Source of the DNA: an uncultured bacterium
GTDB lineage: Bacteria; Cyanobacteriota; Vampirovibrionia; Gastranaerophilales; Gastranaerophilaceae
Reading direction: 5' to 3'
NCBI GenBank assembly: GCA_902795965.1
Contig: CADBNI010000060.1
Span: forward strand, 1 to 38,097
Length of the DNA stretch: 38,097 bases
Below are positions 23,714 to 31,375 of the stretch, one piece after another. The translations under genes and the position numbers were made by a program. The number at the start of each line of letters is the position of its first letter. Position 1 is the first letter of the stretch. The notes beneath the pieces are model-generated. The model was not told the origin of the DNA and did not search any database. It was given only the letters and a program-made list of their open reading frames with translations.

Positions 23714-25054
23714 CTAATTTACCTTAAAAAATTCCTTAATTTGCGGAGCATTTTCCGAAGTCGTAAAAATTATCAAAATATCGTCCGTATGAATTTCCGT
23801 CAATCCTGTCGGAATAATAACTTTGTTCCGTCTGATTATTACTCCGATAATTGCACGTGCGGGAAACTGCAAATCCATAACTTTTTTCCCGTTAAATTCA
23901 GACAAAACTCCTATTTCCAAAACTTCGCCCTGCCCCTGTTCAACCGTTGCAAGTATATCAACGTCATTTTCCTGCAAATCGTTTCTTACCTCGTTCAAAG
24001 CCGAATTTTTTGCGGATATTGCAATATCAATCCCTACTTTCTCAAATAACGGAATATTCAAAACCTTTGAAACTCTTGCAATAACCCTCTTTACCCCTAA
24101 CTGCTTTGCAAGAAGCGAACACAAAAGGTTTCTTTCATCATTATTCGTAATACTTATAACAACGTCGGCAGACCCGATTTCTTCCTCATCAAGGAGTTTA
24201 AGATTAGTTCCGTCACCGTTTATAATAAGCGTATTGGCAAGATTTTCCGCCAAATACTCACACCTATGATGATCTTTTTCAATAATTTTTGTTTTAATCT
24301 TTAAAGTTTCAAGCGTTTTGGCAAGAATACGTCCGACCGTTCCTCCGCCAATAATTGCAACGGATTTGACAATTTCTTTTTCGTGAAAGAAAGTTCCCGC
24401 CAAAATATCAAGCGAATGCGAAGTACCCATAAATATGAGCTTGTCACCCTCAAGAATTTCCGTTTCACCGTTCGGAATAGTGAGTTCTCCTCCGCGGGTT
24501 AAGCCCACCATTAATGTATCTTTTGTAAAACCGCAGTCCTTAACCTTTTTACCTACTATCGAAAGATATGGTTGAACTTTATATTCCAAAAGCCTTGCCC
24601 GCCCATCGGCAAAATTTTCAACATCAAGAGCATGAGCAACGGTTACAATTCTGAAAATTTCCTGAGTCAAAAGTTCTTCGGGCCAAATTATATAATCAAT
24701 AAAGAAATTGCAGAAATTATCACTGTTTTTTTCAAAATTAAGAGTTTTTTTGTATTCCTCTTTACTTACAAAACAAATTGTTCTGATACCGCTGTATTGC
24801 TTGGCCGAAAGACATGCCACAATATTGGCTTCATCAGTACCCGAACAGGCAATAAAAATATCCGCATTTTTTATATCCGCATTTTTCAAAACCTCAATAT
24901 CCGAGGCATTTCCCTGAACAAAACTGATATCAAGACTGCTCAATTCTTCCGCTCGGTTTTCTTCTTTATCTATAATTGTTATATCATGGTCTTCGAAAAA
25001 CTCGGTCGCAAGTAAACAACCTATTTCCGTAGCTCCGTAAATTACGATTTTCAT
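23714..25054 (-). CDS. trkA: TrkA potassium channel regulator
   Basis: 446 residues in the standard tandem layout: RCK-N 1-130, RCK-C about 155-215, RCK-N about 230-345, RCK-C about 370-446. The second nucleotide loop is canonical (GGGTVG, 236-241). The first, GATEIG (7-12), lacks the usual middle Gly, so NAD binding may be weaker there. It forms the cytosolic gating ring for TrkH. No Shine-Dalgarno is seen before ATG 25054, and a promoter ends 7 nt upstream, so translation may be leaderless. Confidence 0.96.
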   Translation of the reverse strand: MKIVIYGATEIGCLLATEFFEDHDITIIDKEENRAEELSSLDISFVQGNASDIEVLKNADIKNADIFIACSGTDEANIVACLSAKQYSGIRTICFVSKEEYKKTLNFEKNSDNFCNFFIDYIIWPEELLTQEIFRIVTVAHALDVENFADGRARLLEYKVQPYLSIVGKKVKDCGFTKDTLMVGLTRGGELTIPNGETEILEGDKLIFMGTSHSLDILAGTFFHEKEIVKSVAIIGGGTVGRILAKTLETLKIKTKIIEKDHHRCEYLAENLANTLIINGDGTNLKLLDEEEIGSADVVISITNNDERNLLCSLLAKQLGVKRVIARVSKVLNIPLFEKVGIDIAISAKNSALNEVRNDLQENDVDILATVEQGQGEVLEIGVLSEFNGKKVMDLQFPARAIIGVIIRRNKVIIPTGLTEIHTDDILIIFTTSENAPQIKEFFKVN

Positions 25055-25061
25055 ACAACGA

Positions 25062-25090
25062 ATTATATCCTAATATCAATCTTTTTACAA
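25062..25090 (-). promoter_or_regulatory. Promoter of trkA-trkH, placing the mRNA start at the ATG
   Basis: On the minus strand TTGTAA (25085-25090), 17-nt spacer, TATAAT (25062-25067), then seven bases to the trkA ATG. Confidence 0.6.
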
Positions 25091-25094
25091 GTAG

Positions 25095-25208
25095 GTTGTG
25101 AAAGTGAATGGAGTGAATTAAGTGAGACACTTCGTTAGTGAGTAATGTTTTTAATTAAATTTTTTATAATGACTTTACTCACCCTATTCACCTCACTCAC
25201 ATTACTCA
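25095..25208. repeat. Imperfect intergenic inverted repeat rich in GTGAA/GTGAG
   Basis: GTGAATGGAGTGAATTAAGTGAG-like units on the left (25103-25135) face complementary CTCACC, TTCACC, CTCACTCAC units on the right (25176-25208). The layout is the same as the repeat at 9679-9780 but the unit differs. It separates trkA from the YggT-family gene. Confidence 0.5.
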
Positions 25209-25475
25209 CTTAAAAAACAAAAGCACATATACAATAATATAATTTAATATCTGTAATGCAATAACCGCAATTATCGGTGAAAAATCAATACCGTTAAAAG
25301 GCGGAACTATCCTTCTGAAAATATCCAGCCACAAATCGGTTACATCTCTCAAACCCGTAAACGGTTGTTTATACCAGTCGATTGACGGTACAAAGCTCAA
25401 AAGACATCTCACCAATATCAGCCAAAAATATATCTGAAAAAGATTATTTACCACAAAAATTATGTTGTTTATCAT
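25206..25475 (-). CDS. YggT-family membrane protein
   Basis: 89 residues, two membrane spans (about 5-28 and 65-88) around a conserved loop with LVRCLLSFVPSIDW and FRRIVPPFNGIDFSPII, the hallmark of the YggT/Ycf19 family common in cyanobacteria and chloroplasts. It has been linked to thylakoid or cell-division-related membrane organisation in those groups, but function here is unknown. The frame is open to 25535, but ATG 25475 has AAAGGA upstream and begins right at the first membrane span. It follows mtnP by 20 bp. Confidence 0.9.
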   Translation of the reverse strand: MINNIIFVVNNLFQIYFWLILVRCLLSFVPSIDWYKQPFTGLRDVTDLWLDIFRRIVPPFNGIDFSPIIAVIALQILNYIIVYVLLFFK

Positions 25476-25495
25476 TGTTGTCCTTTCGTCAAATA

Positions 25496-26299
25496 TTATA
25501 TTTGCGAATTTTTCTTTGTATCTTTGCAAGTGCAATTTTCTCTTGAAGAAGGAATATTCTCAATCATCTTGAAAAGAAGATTTTTGAGGTTAGCAACATT
25601 TGAGTTGAAAACTTCAATAACTTCGTGGTGTGAAACAGGCGGAACATCACCGACAAGCCCGGCATCATAGTCCGTAATCAATGAAATATTCAACGGACAC
25701 ATATCAGCCTCTTTGACTAAATATGCTTCGGGGAAAGCCGTCATATTGATTACTTCCCACCCTTGATTTGTAAAAAATTTAGATTCAGCTTTTGTAGAAA
25801 ATCTCGGACCGTTTATTACGACAACCGTGCCTGTTTCATGGACGGTAATTCCCAAATCTTTAGCGGTTTTTATTGCTAAATTTCTTAATTCGGGACAATA
25901 AGTTTCGGCTGCAGAAGGGTGAGTTGCTATAGGGCCTTCAAAGAAAGTTGATTTTCTTCCGTCCGTCCAATCAACGAACTGATCGCAGATTACAAAATCT
26001 CCGGGTTTGACGTTTTTTTGCAAACTTCCCGCTGCGCAGGGAGAAATTACTCTTTCGCAACCCGCGTATTTCATAGCCCAAACATTTGCTCTGTAATTAA
26101 TAAGATGAGGAAGTATCGAATGGTTTCTTCCGTGTCTTGGCATAAACGCAACTTTATGATTACCGATTGTACCGATAAACAAATTATCACTCGGCATACC
26201 GTAAGGAGTTTCTACTTTAACTTCTTCAATATTATCAAGAAATTTGTAAAATCCCGATCCGCCAAACACACCGATATCTGCTAATTTTTTATTTTCCAT
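25496..26299 (-). CDS. mtnP: 5'-methylthioadenosine phosphorylase
   Basis: 267 residues of the class II purine phosphorylase family. GVFGGSGFYKF (10-20), PRHGRNHSILPHLINYRANVW (phosphate and ribose site; split here at 54-61 and 62-74), NGPRFSTKAES and NMTAFPEA are all present. ITDYDAG supplies the Asp residues that select 6-aminopurines, which favours MTA over guanosine/inosine. It salvages adenine and methylthioribose-1-phosphate after polyamine or SAM use. The C terminus is Cys/Lys-rich and unusual (NCTCKDTKKN). ATG 26299 follows GAGGG. Confidence 0.93.
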   Translation of the reverse strand: MENKKLADIGVFGGSGFYKFLDNIEEVKVETPYGMPSDNLFIGTIGNHKVAFMPRHGRNHSILPHLINYRANVWAMKYAGCERVISPCAAGSLQKNVKPGDFVICDQFVDWTDGRKSTFFEGPIATHPSAAETYCPELRNLAIKTAKDLGITVHETGTVVVINGPRFSTKAESKFFTNQGWEVINMTAFPEAYLVKEADMCPLNISLITDYDAGLVGDVPPVSHHEVIEVFNSNVANLKNLLFKMIENIPSSRENCTCKDTKKNSQI

Positions 26300-26325
26300 A
26301 TTAAAACCCTCATGTTACTAAAAAT

Positions 26326-26334
26326 ATTTTAACA
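26326..26334 (-). promoter_or_regulatory. Extended -10 promoter of mtnP
   Basis: On the minus strand TG-T-TAAAAT about 26 nt before the mtnP ATG, leaving room for its GAGGG Shine-Dalgarno. Confidence 0.5.
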
Positions 26335-26425
26335 TAAAAAAAATAATCCAACATACATTTTTAAACAAGTGAATAATAAAAACAAAATAAAAACGACACG
26401 ATTAATAATTGTTACAAACACACTT

Positions 26426-26459
26426 AAAACCCCGCTATCACAGGCATTGAGCAGGTTTT
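26426..26459. repeat. Interrupted inverted repeat upstream of the lytic transglycosylase
   Basis: AAAACC (26426-26431) pairs with GGTTTT (26454-26459), and GCT (26434-26436) with AGC (26450-26452), around the loop ATCACAGGCATT. AACCCC (26428-26433) can instead pair with GGGGTT (26481-26486). Both lie before the likely promoter, so a role in DNA (protein binding or recombination) is more likely than an RNA switch. The rest of 26300-26611 is AT-rich and empty apart from promoters. Confidence 0.5.
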
Positions 26460-26484
26460 GGTTTTGAAAATTTCAAATTAGGGG

Positions 26485-26513
26485 TTGCATTTTAAATTTT
26501 TTTGTTATATTAT
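26485..26513 (+). promoter_or_regulatory. Promoter of the lytic transglycosylase gene
   Basis: TTGCAT (26485-26490), 17-nt spacer, TATTAT (26508-26513). Leader about 90 nt, no known riboswitch recognised in it. Confidence 0.5.
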
Positions 26514-26611
26514 ATGTATATAATCATTCTTAAAAGTTTTTGATTTGGCAGAAGATGTCGGTCGTTAGGGAATTTTTAAGGATTTCAATTTACAACACAG
26601 AGGATTACATT

Positions 26612-27238
26612 TTGAAAAAATTATTACTGTTAACTTTTACGCTTGCGTGTCTTTTAAACGCTCCCGCTCAGGCAACTGACGTTAATACCGTAAAAGCAAC
26701 AATAGTAAAACACGCTATTGCAATGGGTGTGGATCCCGCAATCGCGCTCAGTATTGCGCGTACGGAATCGGGATTTCGCCATGAGGCAAGGAGTTCACAC
26801 GGGGCGGTGGGTGTGTTCCAGCTTATGCCTTCTACCGCAAGAAGAATGGGCTTAAATCCGTATTTGCTTAATGACAATATTAAGGGCGGAATTATGTACT
26901 ACAAAAGAATGTATAACATGTTCGGTTCTGTAGAATTGGCACTTGCGGCTTACAATGCGGGACCGGGGAATGTAAAAAAATACAACAATGCAGTTCCTCC
27001 GTTTGCGGAAACAAGACATTTCGTAACAAAAATTATGTCTGATGTAAACAGACAAAAATCAGCTCCCGATCCTGTTGTTGCCAAAGTAAAACAGGGAGCA
27101 TATTCGGCACAAGCCCCAAAACCTGCCGTTATCAAAGCTCCTGCGGGACAAGTAGTAAATACAAAAGAACTTCAAGTGGAAGTTTTGGAAGAAAAACCGA
27201 TAGAATTGAAACTTGAAACACTTACGGTGGCTATTTAA
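26612..27238 (+). CDS. Secreted SLT-type lytic transglycosylase
   Basis: 208 residues. A clear signal peptide (1-21, KKLLLLTFTLACLLNAPAQA) is followed by a goose-lysozyme-like SLT domain: IARTESGFRHEA with catalytic E52, GAVGVFQLMPSTA (64-76) and LAAYNAGPGNVKKY (111-124). It cleaves peptidoglycan glycan strands in the periplasm. Residues 145-208 are a Lys/Ala/Pro-rich tail with no recognised domain. The frame is open upstream to 26540, but TTG 26612 has a GAGGA Shine-Dalgarno (26600-26604) and begins exactly at the signal peptide, so this start is preferred. A strong terminator follows. Confidence 0.93.
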   Translation: MKKLLLLTFTLACLLNAPAQATDVNTVKATIVKHAIAMGVDPAIALSIARTESGFRHEARSSHGAVGVFQLMPSTARRMGLNPYLLNDNIKGGIMYYKRMYNMFGSVELALAAYNAGPGNVKKYNNAVPPFAETRHFVTKIMSDVNRQKSAPDPVVAKVKQGAYSAQAPKPAVIKAPAGQVVNTKELQVEVLEEKPIELKLETLTVAI

Positions 27239-27262
27239 AAAAGACCCTTTTGGGTCTTTTTT
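27237..27262 (+). terminator. Rho-independent terminator
   Basis: AAAAAAGACCC-TTTT-GGGTCTTTTTT directly at the stop codon of the lytic transglycosylase gene. The A-rich 5' arm makes it usable on both strands. Confidence 0.92.
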
Positions 27263-27310
27263 AATAATAAAATATATCATTTAAAAACCGTGTGCAGCAC
27301 CCGATTTTTA

Positions 27311-28477
27311 TTATTTATTAAATGCCTTAAAAAGTTCTTTTAAAACTTCATGCCCCTTCAGCAGGGATTTATAATCAAGGTATTCGATTGCTGAGTGCAT
27401 ATTGCAAACCGTTGCAAGTCCCAAAAGATACGGGGCAAATTTTTCACCCTTTGAATTTGTTTGGTTTGCGTAAATATGTGTTTCGGCACCTGCATGGAAT
27501 GTTGTTATATCCGGTTCTACCCCCGCTTTTTTAGCCGCCGTTTCAAATAATATCGGGATATAATCATCTTCAACTTTTTCAAACGGAGGAAGGTGTTCTT
27601 CAAATTCAATCGTAACATCTGCCAAATCTTTATGACTCTCTTGAAAATCTTCAACAATCGAACTCATTAAAGTTTTTAATTCCTCCTCTTTTTTTCTGTT
27701 TGAACTTCTGATTGAATAGCTGACCGAGGCTTCTGGATTAATGATATTTGTAACATTGATGTCACCGGCTTTTATACCTCCAAGGTTGCAGGAAGTTACA
27801 ACCGCTCCGTTTTCTTCATAAAAAACGCCCTGCGGAAGTTTTGAAATCAAATCCGCAATAACTTTTGCGGCATTTGCCCTTGTTTTATCGCCTATATCAA
27901 TTCCCGAATGTCCGCCTTTATGACTTTTCACATTAATTTTTACGAGCGTATAACTTGCCCCCGCGACTTCGCACTGTCCCAACGTATCACTGTCCAAAAC
28001 CAAAACATATTTTGATTTAAGTTCACCAAAATTTAAATGTCTTATACCCGACATGCCTGATTCTTCATCTCTTGTAAAAACGCATTCAAGCCCGCCGTGT
28101 TCAATATTTGAATTTGCAATTTCTTTTGCAAACAATAAAGCATTTGCAACTCCCGCTTTGTCGTCCCCGCCAAGCGTTCTGCCTTTAGCATGAATTTTAC
28201 CTTCATCATCAAGATAAGTAACAACAGGGCTGTCGTCACCTATTACATCCATGTGTGCCGACAAAAGCAGACTGTCCTTTCCTTCTTGTACGGTTGCGGG
28301 AATTTCAATACGCACATTTCCGTACTCATCAAGTCTGCAAGGAATATTATTTTTATCACAATATTCTTTTATATAAGCGGAGACTTTTTCTTCATGTAAT
28401 GAAGGAGAAGGAATTTCTGCCAGCGTACAAAATAAATCAATGAGTTCGTTTTCTTTTCTTAGTGTTTGAATATCCAT
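27311..28477 (-). CDS. M20-family metallopeptidase (PepT-like)
   Basis: 388 residues. A two-zinc aminopeptidase/carboxypeptidase fold: first ligands H75 and D77 in SAHMDV, bridging D105 in GGDDKAG, general base/ligand acidic pair at 138-139 (RDEESG), D162 in VLDSD, and the final His in CNMHSAIEY. A lid domain (about 178-290) is inserted. It resembles tripeptidase T and related M20/M42 cytosolic peptidases. No signal peptide. AGGAG precedes ATG 28477. Last gene of a four-gene minus-strand run. Exact substrate is unknown. Confidence 0.92.
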   Translation of the reverse strand: MDIQTLRKENELIDLFCTLAEIPSPSLHEEKVSAYIKEYCDKNNIPCRLDEYGNVRIEIPATVQEGKDSLLLSAHMDVIGDDSPVVTYLDDEGKIHAKGRTLGGDDKAGVANALLFAKEIANSNIEHGGLECVFTRDEESGMSGIRHLNFGELKSKYVLVLDSDTLGQCEVAGASYTLVKINVKSHKGGHSGIDIGDKTRANAAKVIADLISKLPQGVFYEENGAVVTSCNLGGIKAGDINVTNIINPEASVSYSIRSSNRKKEEELKTLMSSIVEDFQESHKDLADVTIEFEEHLPPFEKVEDDYIPILFETAAKKAGVEPDITTFHAGAETHIYANQTNSKGEKFAPYLLGLATVCNMHSAIEYLDYKSLLKGHEVLKELFKAFNK

Positions 28478-28485
28478 AGTATCTC

Positions 28486-29334
28486 CTATCTTTCAAGATA
28501 AACATCATCAAGAAGTTTTATTTCAAATTCCGTACCTGCGGGAATAGAAACCCTTCCGCCTTTTGCACCTATTGCCGTAATCGGTGAAACGGCAAGATTA
28601 ACCGCATAAGCCCCCATTCCGACAACGGTTGGTATCGGAGAAATTATTGCTCCAATCGGGTTGTTTGCAAGTTTTCTTGAAACTCTGCGGGTTTTTTGAT
28701 AAAAACGGTCACCTTTATCTACCTGTTTTCCAACCCCTTTCCAATACTGACGTTTACCTTTTATATTATTAACAAATATTTTTTTATGATTAGCCTTTGT
28801 AATTTTCGCATTGGCATAATAAACATTTCCGTTTACACTGACCCCGTCAACCAAAATTTCAAGCAAGCCGCCGTTCCCGCTAATCTGTGGCGGGTGGGAA
28901 TTTGTAACAACCGCCTTGAAAATCGTTTCTGCGGGGATTGTAACGTATCGTTGAATTACGGGTTGAAGTGATATAAAATTAAACCTTGCCCCTTCTCTTG
29001 TTGTATCTGCCAGGTATGCATTTGATTTAACTTTGAATTTAGTACCTTTTTTAATCCTTATGGCAGTAGATTTGTCAAAATTAGATTTGTATTGCAAAGG
29101 AGCAACTTTTATTTGCGGTTTCGGATTTTGCGAAATCGGCAAAGATTTCGGGGGCAATACCGAACTATCCGTATATTTTGCGGGAGCAGTCTTTGGCAGG
29201 ACGGGCAGAGACTGTTCCAAAGCCGACGGATTGTAATTTTTTCTTATCTCATCGTCAACCGAAGTATCAAGCTCAAATGCCTGAACCTGTAACGATAACA
29301 AAATTAAAGGTATTAAAAATCTAATTATTTTCAT
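28486..29334 (-). CDS. Secreted protein of unknown function
   Basis: 282 residues with a signal peptide (1-19, cleaved near VQA-FE), a Pro-rich linker (about 35-80), then a beta-rich domain with IKKGTKFKVKSNAYLADT (93-110) and a similar AGTEFEIKLLDDVYLE at the very end. Residues about 228-262 are Gly/Ala/Ile/Pro-rich and weakly hydrophobic (GAIISPIPTVVGMGAY). Paired PAGT-F-V/I-K strands suggest a repeated beta module closing the domain. I do not recognise the family. It overlaps the upstream STM3941-like gene by 14 bp, and its stop lies 8 bp before the peptidase gene. Confidence 0.85.
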   Translation of the reverse strand: MKIIRFLIPLILLSLQVQAFELDTSVDDEIRKNYNPSALEQSLPVLPKTAPAKYTDSSVLPPKSLPISQNPKPQIKVAPLQYKSNFDKSTAIRIKKGTKFKVKSNAYLADTTREGARFNFISLQPVIQRYVTIPAETIFKAVVTNSHPPQISGNGGLLEILVDGVSVNGNVYYANAKITKANHKKIFVNNIKGKRQYWKGVGKQVDKGDRFYQKTRRVSRKLANNPIGAIISPIPTVVGMGAYAVNLAVSPITAIGAKGGRVSIPAGTEFEIKLLDDVYLER

Positions 29335-29857
29335 TTTGACAGTGCGGTTTCATTAATTTGTATGCTTCGTCAACACTCGTATAATTTCCGGCAAAACCTA
29401 TAGAGTAATTTTTGCCGAAAAGAAATTTTTTGATTTTTTGAGTAATATATAAAGGATTATTTAAAACTTTTTCATCTTTTAGTTCAAAGCATATAACCCT
29501 TTCACAAGAAACATTATCAATATATATGTCAGAAACATTTGACCAACTGATAAATCCGAAATCTCTTGACCAAAAACCGTCATCATTTATATAAAAAAGT
29601 TTTGAGGGTTTAATCATGTAAAAAATCAATACGAGCATACTTAATCCGAAATAAGTATATAGCCCCCTGCCGACCAATTCATAAAATACGGGGTTTGTAA
29701 AACAACATCTTCTAAATTCCCTAAGACTGCAATCATAGCTAAAGATATCGGCATATTTTGTAAAAATGTATGCAACAAGAATAAACAAAATACATTCCGC
29801 AAGATACAGAACAAGAGAACCTCGTCTTTGATAAACTTCGTAAGCGTTATCAGTCAT
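29321..29857 (-). CDS. STM3941-like membrane protein with PH-like domain
   Basis: 178 residues. Two membrane spans (about 14-38 and 66-84) are followed by a cytoplasmic beta-rich domain, KLFYINDDGFWSRDFGFISW then SDIYIDNVSCERVICFEL, with the W-x-x-V/I-x-x-I signature of STM3941/PH-like families. Function unknown; such proteins may sense lipids or partners at the membrane. A perfect AAGGAGGT precedes ATG 29857, built over the stop of the upstream flavoprotein gene. C-terminal 14 bp overlap the secreted protein gene. Confidence 0.75.
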   Translation of the reverse strand: MTDNAYEVYQRRGSLVLYLAECILFILVAYIFTKYADIFSYDCSLREFRRCCFTNPVFYELVGRGLYTYFGLSMLVLIFYMIKPSKLFYINDDGFWSRDFGFISWSNVSDIYIDNVSCERVICFELKDEKVLNNPLYITQKIKKFLFGKNYSIGFAGNYTSVDEAYKLMKPHCQNENN

Positions 29858-29867
29858 ATAAACCTCC

Positions 29868-31235
29868 TTATTTCAACATATCGTTAATGGCTTTTGCCGC
29901 TTTTTTACCCGCACCCATTGCATTTATGGCATTTGATTCCCCGACAGGCGCGACATCACCGCCTGCATAAATATTTTCGATATTTGTTACGCGGGTTTCG
30001 GCATCAACGACTATATATCCTCGTTTATCGGTAAGAATTTCCAATCCGTCAGCTTTTGCCGATTTTTGAATAATCGGGTTCGGTCCCGTTCCGAGCGCAA
30101 CAATTACCGTATCAAGTTCAACAATTTCGGATTTTCCCGTTGAAACGGGACGGCGTCTGCCTGATTCGTCAGGCTCCCCTAATTCCATAATTTCAAGTTC
30201 AACCGCTTTTACATAACCGTTTTCACCGATAATTTCTTTAGGTGCATAAAGAAATTTAAAGACAATACCTTCTTCTTTTGCGTGTCTTATTTCCTCAAGA
30301 CGCGCAGGAAGCTCTTTTTCGGTACGTCTGTAAATAATATAAACTTCTTCAAATCCTACTCGCACGGCAGTTCTTGCAGCATCCATGGCAACGTTTCCGC
30401 CGCCGAAAATTGCGGCTTTTTTGCCGACTCTCAAAGGGGTCGGACTGTCGGGCTGTCCTGCGTGCATAAGATTTACTCTTGTTAAAAATTCATTTGCCGA
30501 AAATACACCGTTAAGATTTTCGCCTTTTATGTTAAGCATCTTTGGCAATCCTGCACCCGAACTTATGAATATTGCATCAAATCCGTCATCTTTAAGCTGT
30601 TTCAGAGTAATAGATTTTCCGACAATCACGTTTTTGTGGAATTTTACACCCATATTTTGAAGGTTTGTAATTTCTCTGTCCAAAACTGTACGAGGTAATC
30701 TGAAAGGCGGAATACCGTATCTCAGGACACCGCCCAATTCATGAAGTGCTTCAAAAACTTCTACTTCGTGCCCTGCTTTTCTAAGATCACACGCGGCAGT
30801 CATACCTGCACAGCCCGAGCCGACAACCGCAACTTTTTTACCTGACGGTTTAATTTCTGGGGCTTCGGCATTTGTATTGTCGCCGACATAGCGTTCCAAC
30901 GCGCCTATTGCAACGGCTTCCCCTTTAATTCCCAATATACAGTTTCCTTCGCACTGTCTTTCCTGCGGACATACACGACCGCAGACTGAAGGGAGCATAC
31001 TTGTTTGGCGAATAATTTCGCCCGCTTTTTTTAAATCGTTATCTTTAACTGCCTGAATGAAATCGGGGATTTGAATATTAACAGGGCAACCCTGCACGCA
31101 TCTCGGATTTTTGCAATGCAAACATCTTGACGCTTCTGTTTTTGCCTGTTCGTCCGTAAAATTACTTTCTACGGGGTCAAAATTTGAACGTCTTTGAAAT
31201 TTATCCTGCTCTTTTACTCTTTGTCTGTCTGTCAT
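29868..31235 (-). CDS. gltD: NADPH-dependent Fe-S flavoprotein (glutamate synthase small-subunit family)
   Basis: 455 residues. N-terminal Fe-S domain with cysteines C38, C41, C46, C50 and C85, C89, C95, C99; FAD loop GSGCAG (139-144); NADPH loop IFGGGNVAMD (about 273-282); YIIYRRTEKELPA and the second FAD motif YAGGDVAP near the C terminus. It passes electrons from NADPH via FAD to its Fe-S clusters. No glutamate-synthase large subunit or NfnA partner is in the window, so it may act alone, as the NfnB-type subunit, or with a distant partner. Divergent from mutS2; GAGG precedes ATG 31235. Confidence 0.9.
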   Translation of the reverse strand: MTDRQRVKEQDKFQRRSNFDPVESNFTDEQAKTEASRCLHCKNPRCVQGCPVNIQIPDFIQAVKDNDLKKAGEIIRQTSMLPSVCGRVCPQERQCEGNCILGIKGEAVAIGALERYVGDNTNAEAPEIKPSGKKVAVVGSGCAGMTAACDLRKAGHEVEVFEALHELGGVLRYGIPPFRLPRTVLDREITNLQNMGVKFHKNVIVGKSITLKQLKDDGFDAIFISSGAGLPKMLNIKGENLNGVFSANEFLTRVNLMHAGQPDSPTPLRVGKKAAIFGGGNVAMDAARTAVRVGFEEVYIIYRRTEKELPARLEEIRHAKEEGIVFKFLYAPKEIIGENGYVKAVELEIMELGEPDESGRRRPVSTGKSEIVELDTVIVALGTGPNPIIQKSAKADGLEILTDKRGYIVVDAETRVTNIENIYAGGDVAPVGESNAINAMGAGKKAAKAINDMLK

Positions 31236-31254
31236 GTTCCATACCTCGACTTTT

Positions 31255-31283
31255 ATTTTACAATAAAATCAGGCGTTGTACAA
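31255..31283 (-). promoter_or_regulatory. Promoter of the Fe-S flavoprotein operon
   Basis: On the minus strand TTGTAC (31278-31283), 17-nt spacer, TAAAAT (31255-31260). The -35 is half of the palindrome TTGTACAA shared with the opposing promoter. Confidence 0.6.
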
Positions 31284-31303
31284 TTATTTACATTTGTTAT
31301 CAT
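31276..31303 (+). promoter_or_regulatory. Promoter of mutS2
   Basis: TTGTAC (31276-31281), 16-nt spacer, TATCAT (31298-31303). Its -35 overlaps the opposing -35 within the palindrome TTGTACAA (31276-31283). Confidence 0.5.
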
Positions 31304-31375
31304 TGAGTGAAAATATTTGAGATTTCGGATTACGTTCCCCTTGAGTTTTGAGCTTTATTGTTATTTAATAACGGT

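Noticed and set aside
24572-25015. 147-residue ORF opposite trkA
   Set aside because: Antisense to the conserved RCK domain; no independent support.
26514-26611. Possible riboswitch in the leader of the lytic transglycosylase gene
   Set aside because: The leader is about 90 nt, AT-rich and lacks recognisable c-di-AMP or other riboswitch motifs.
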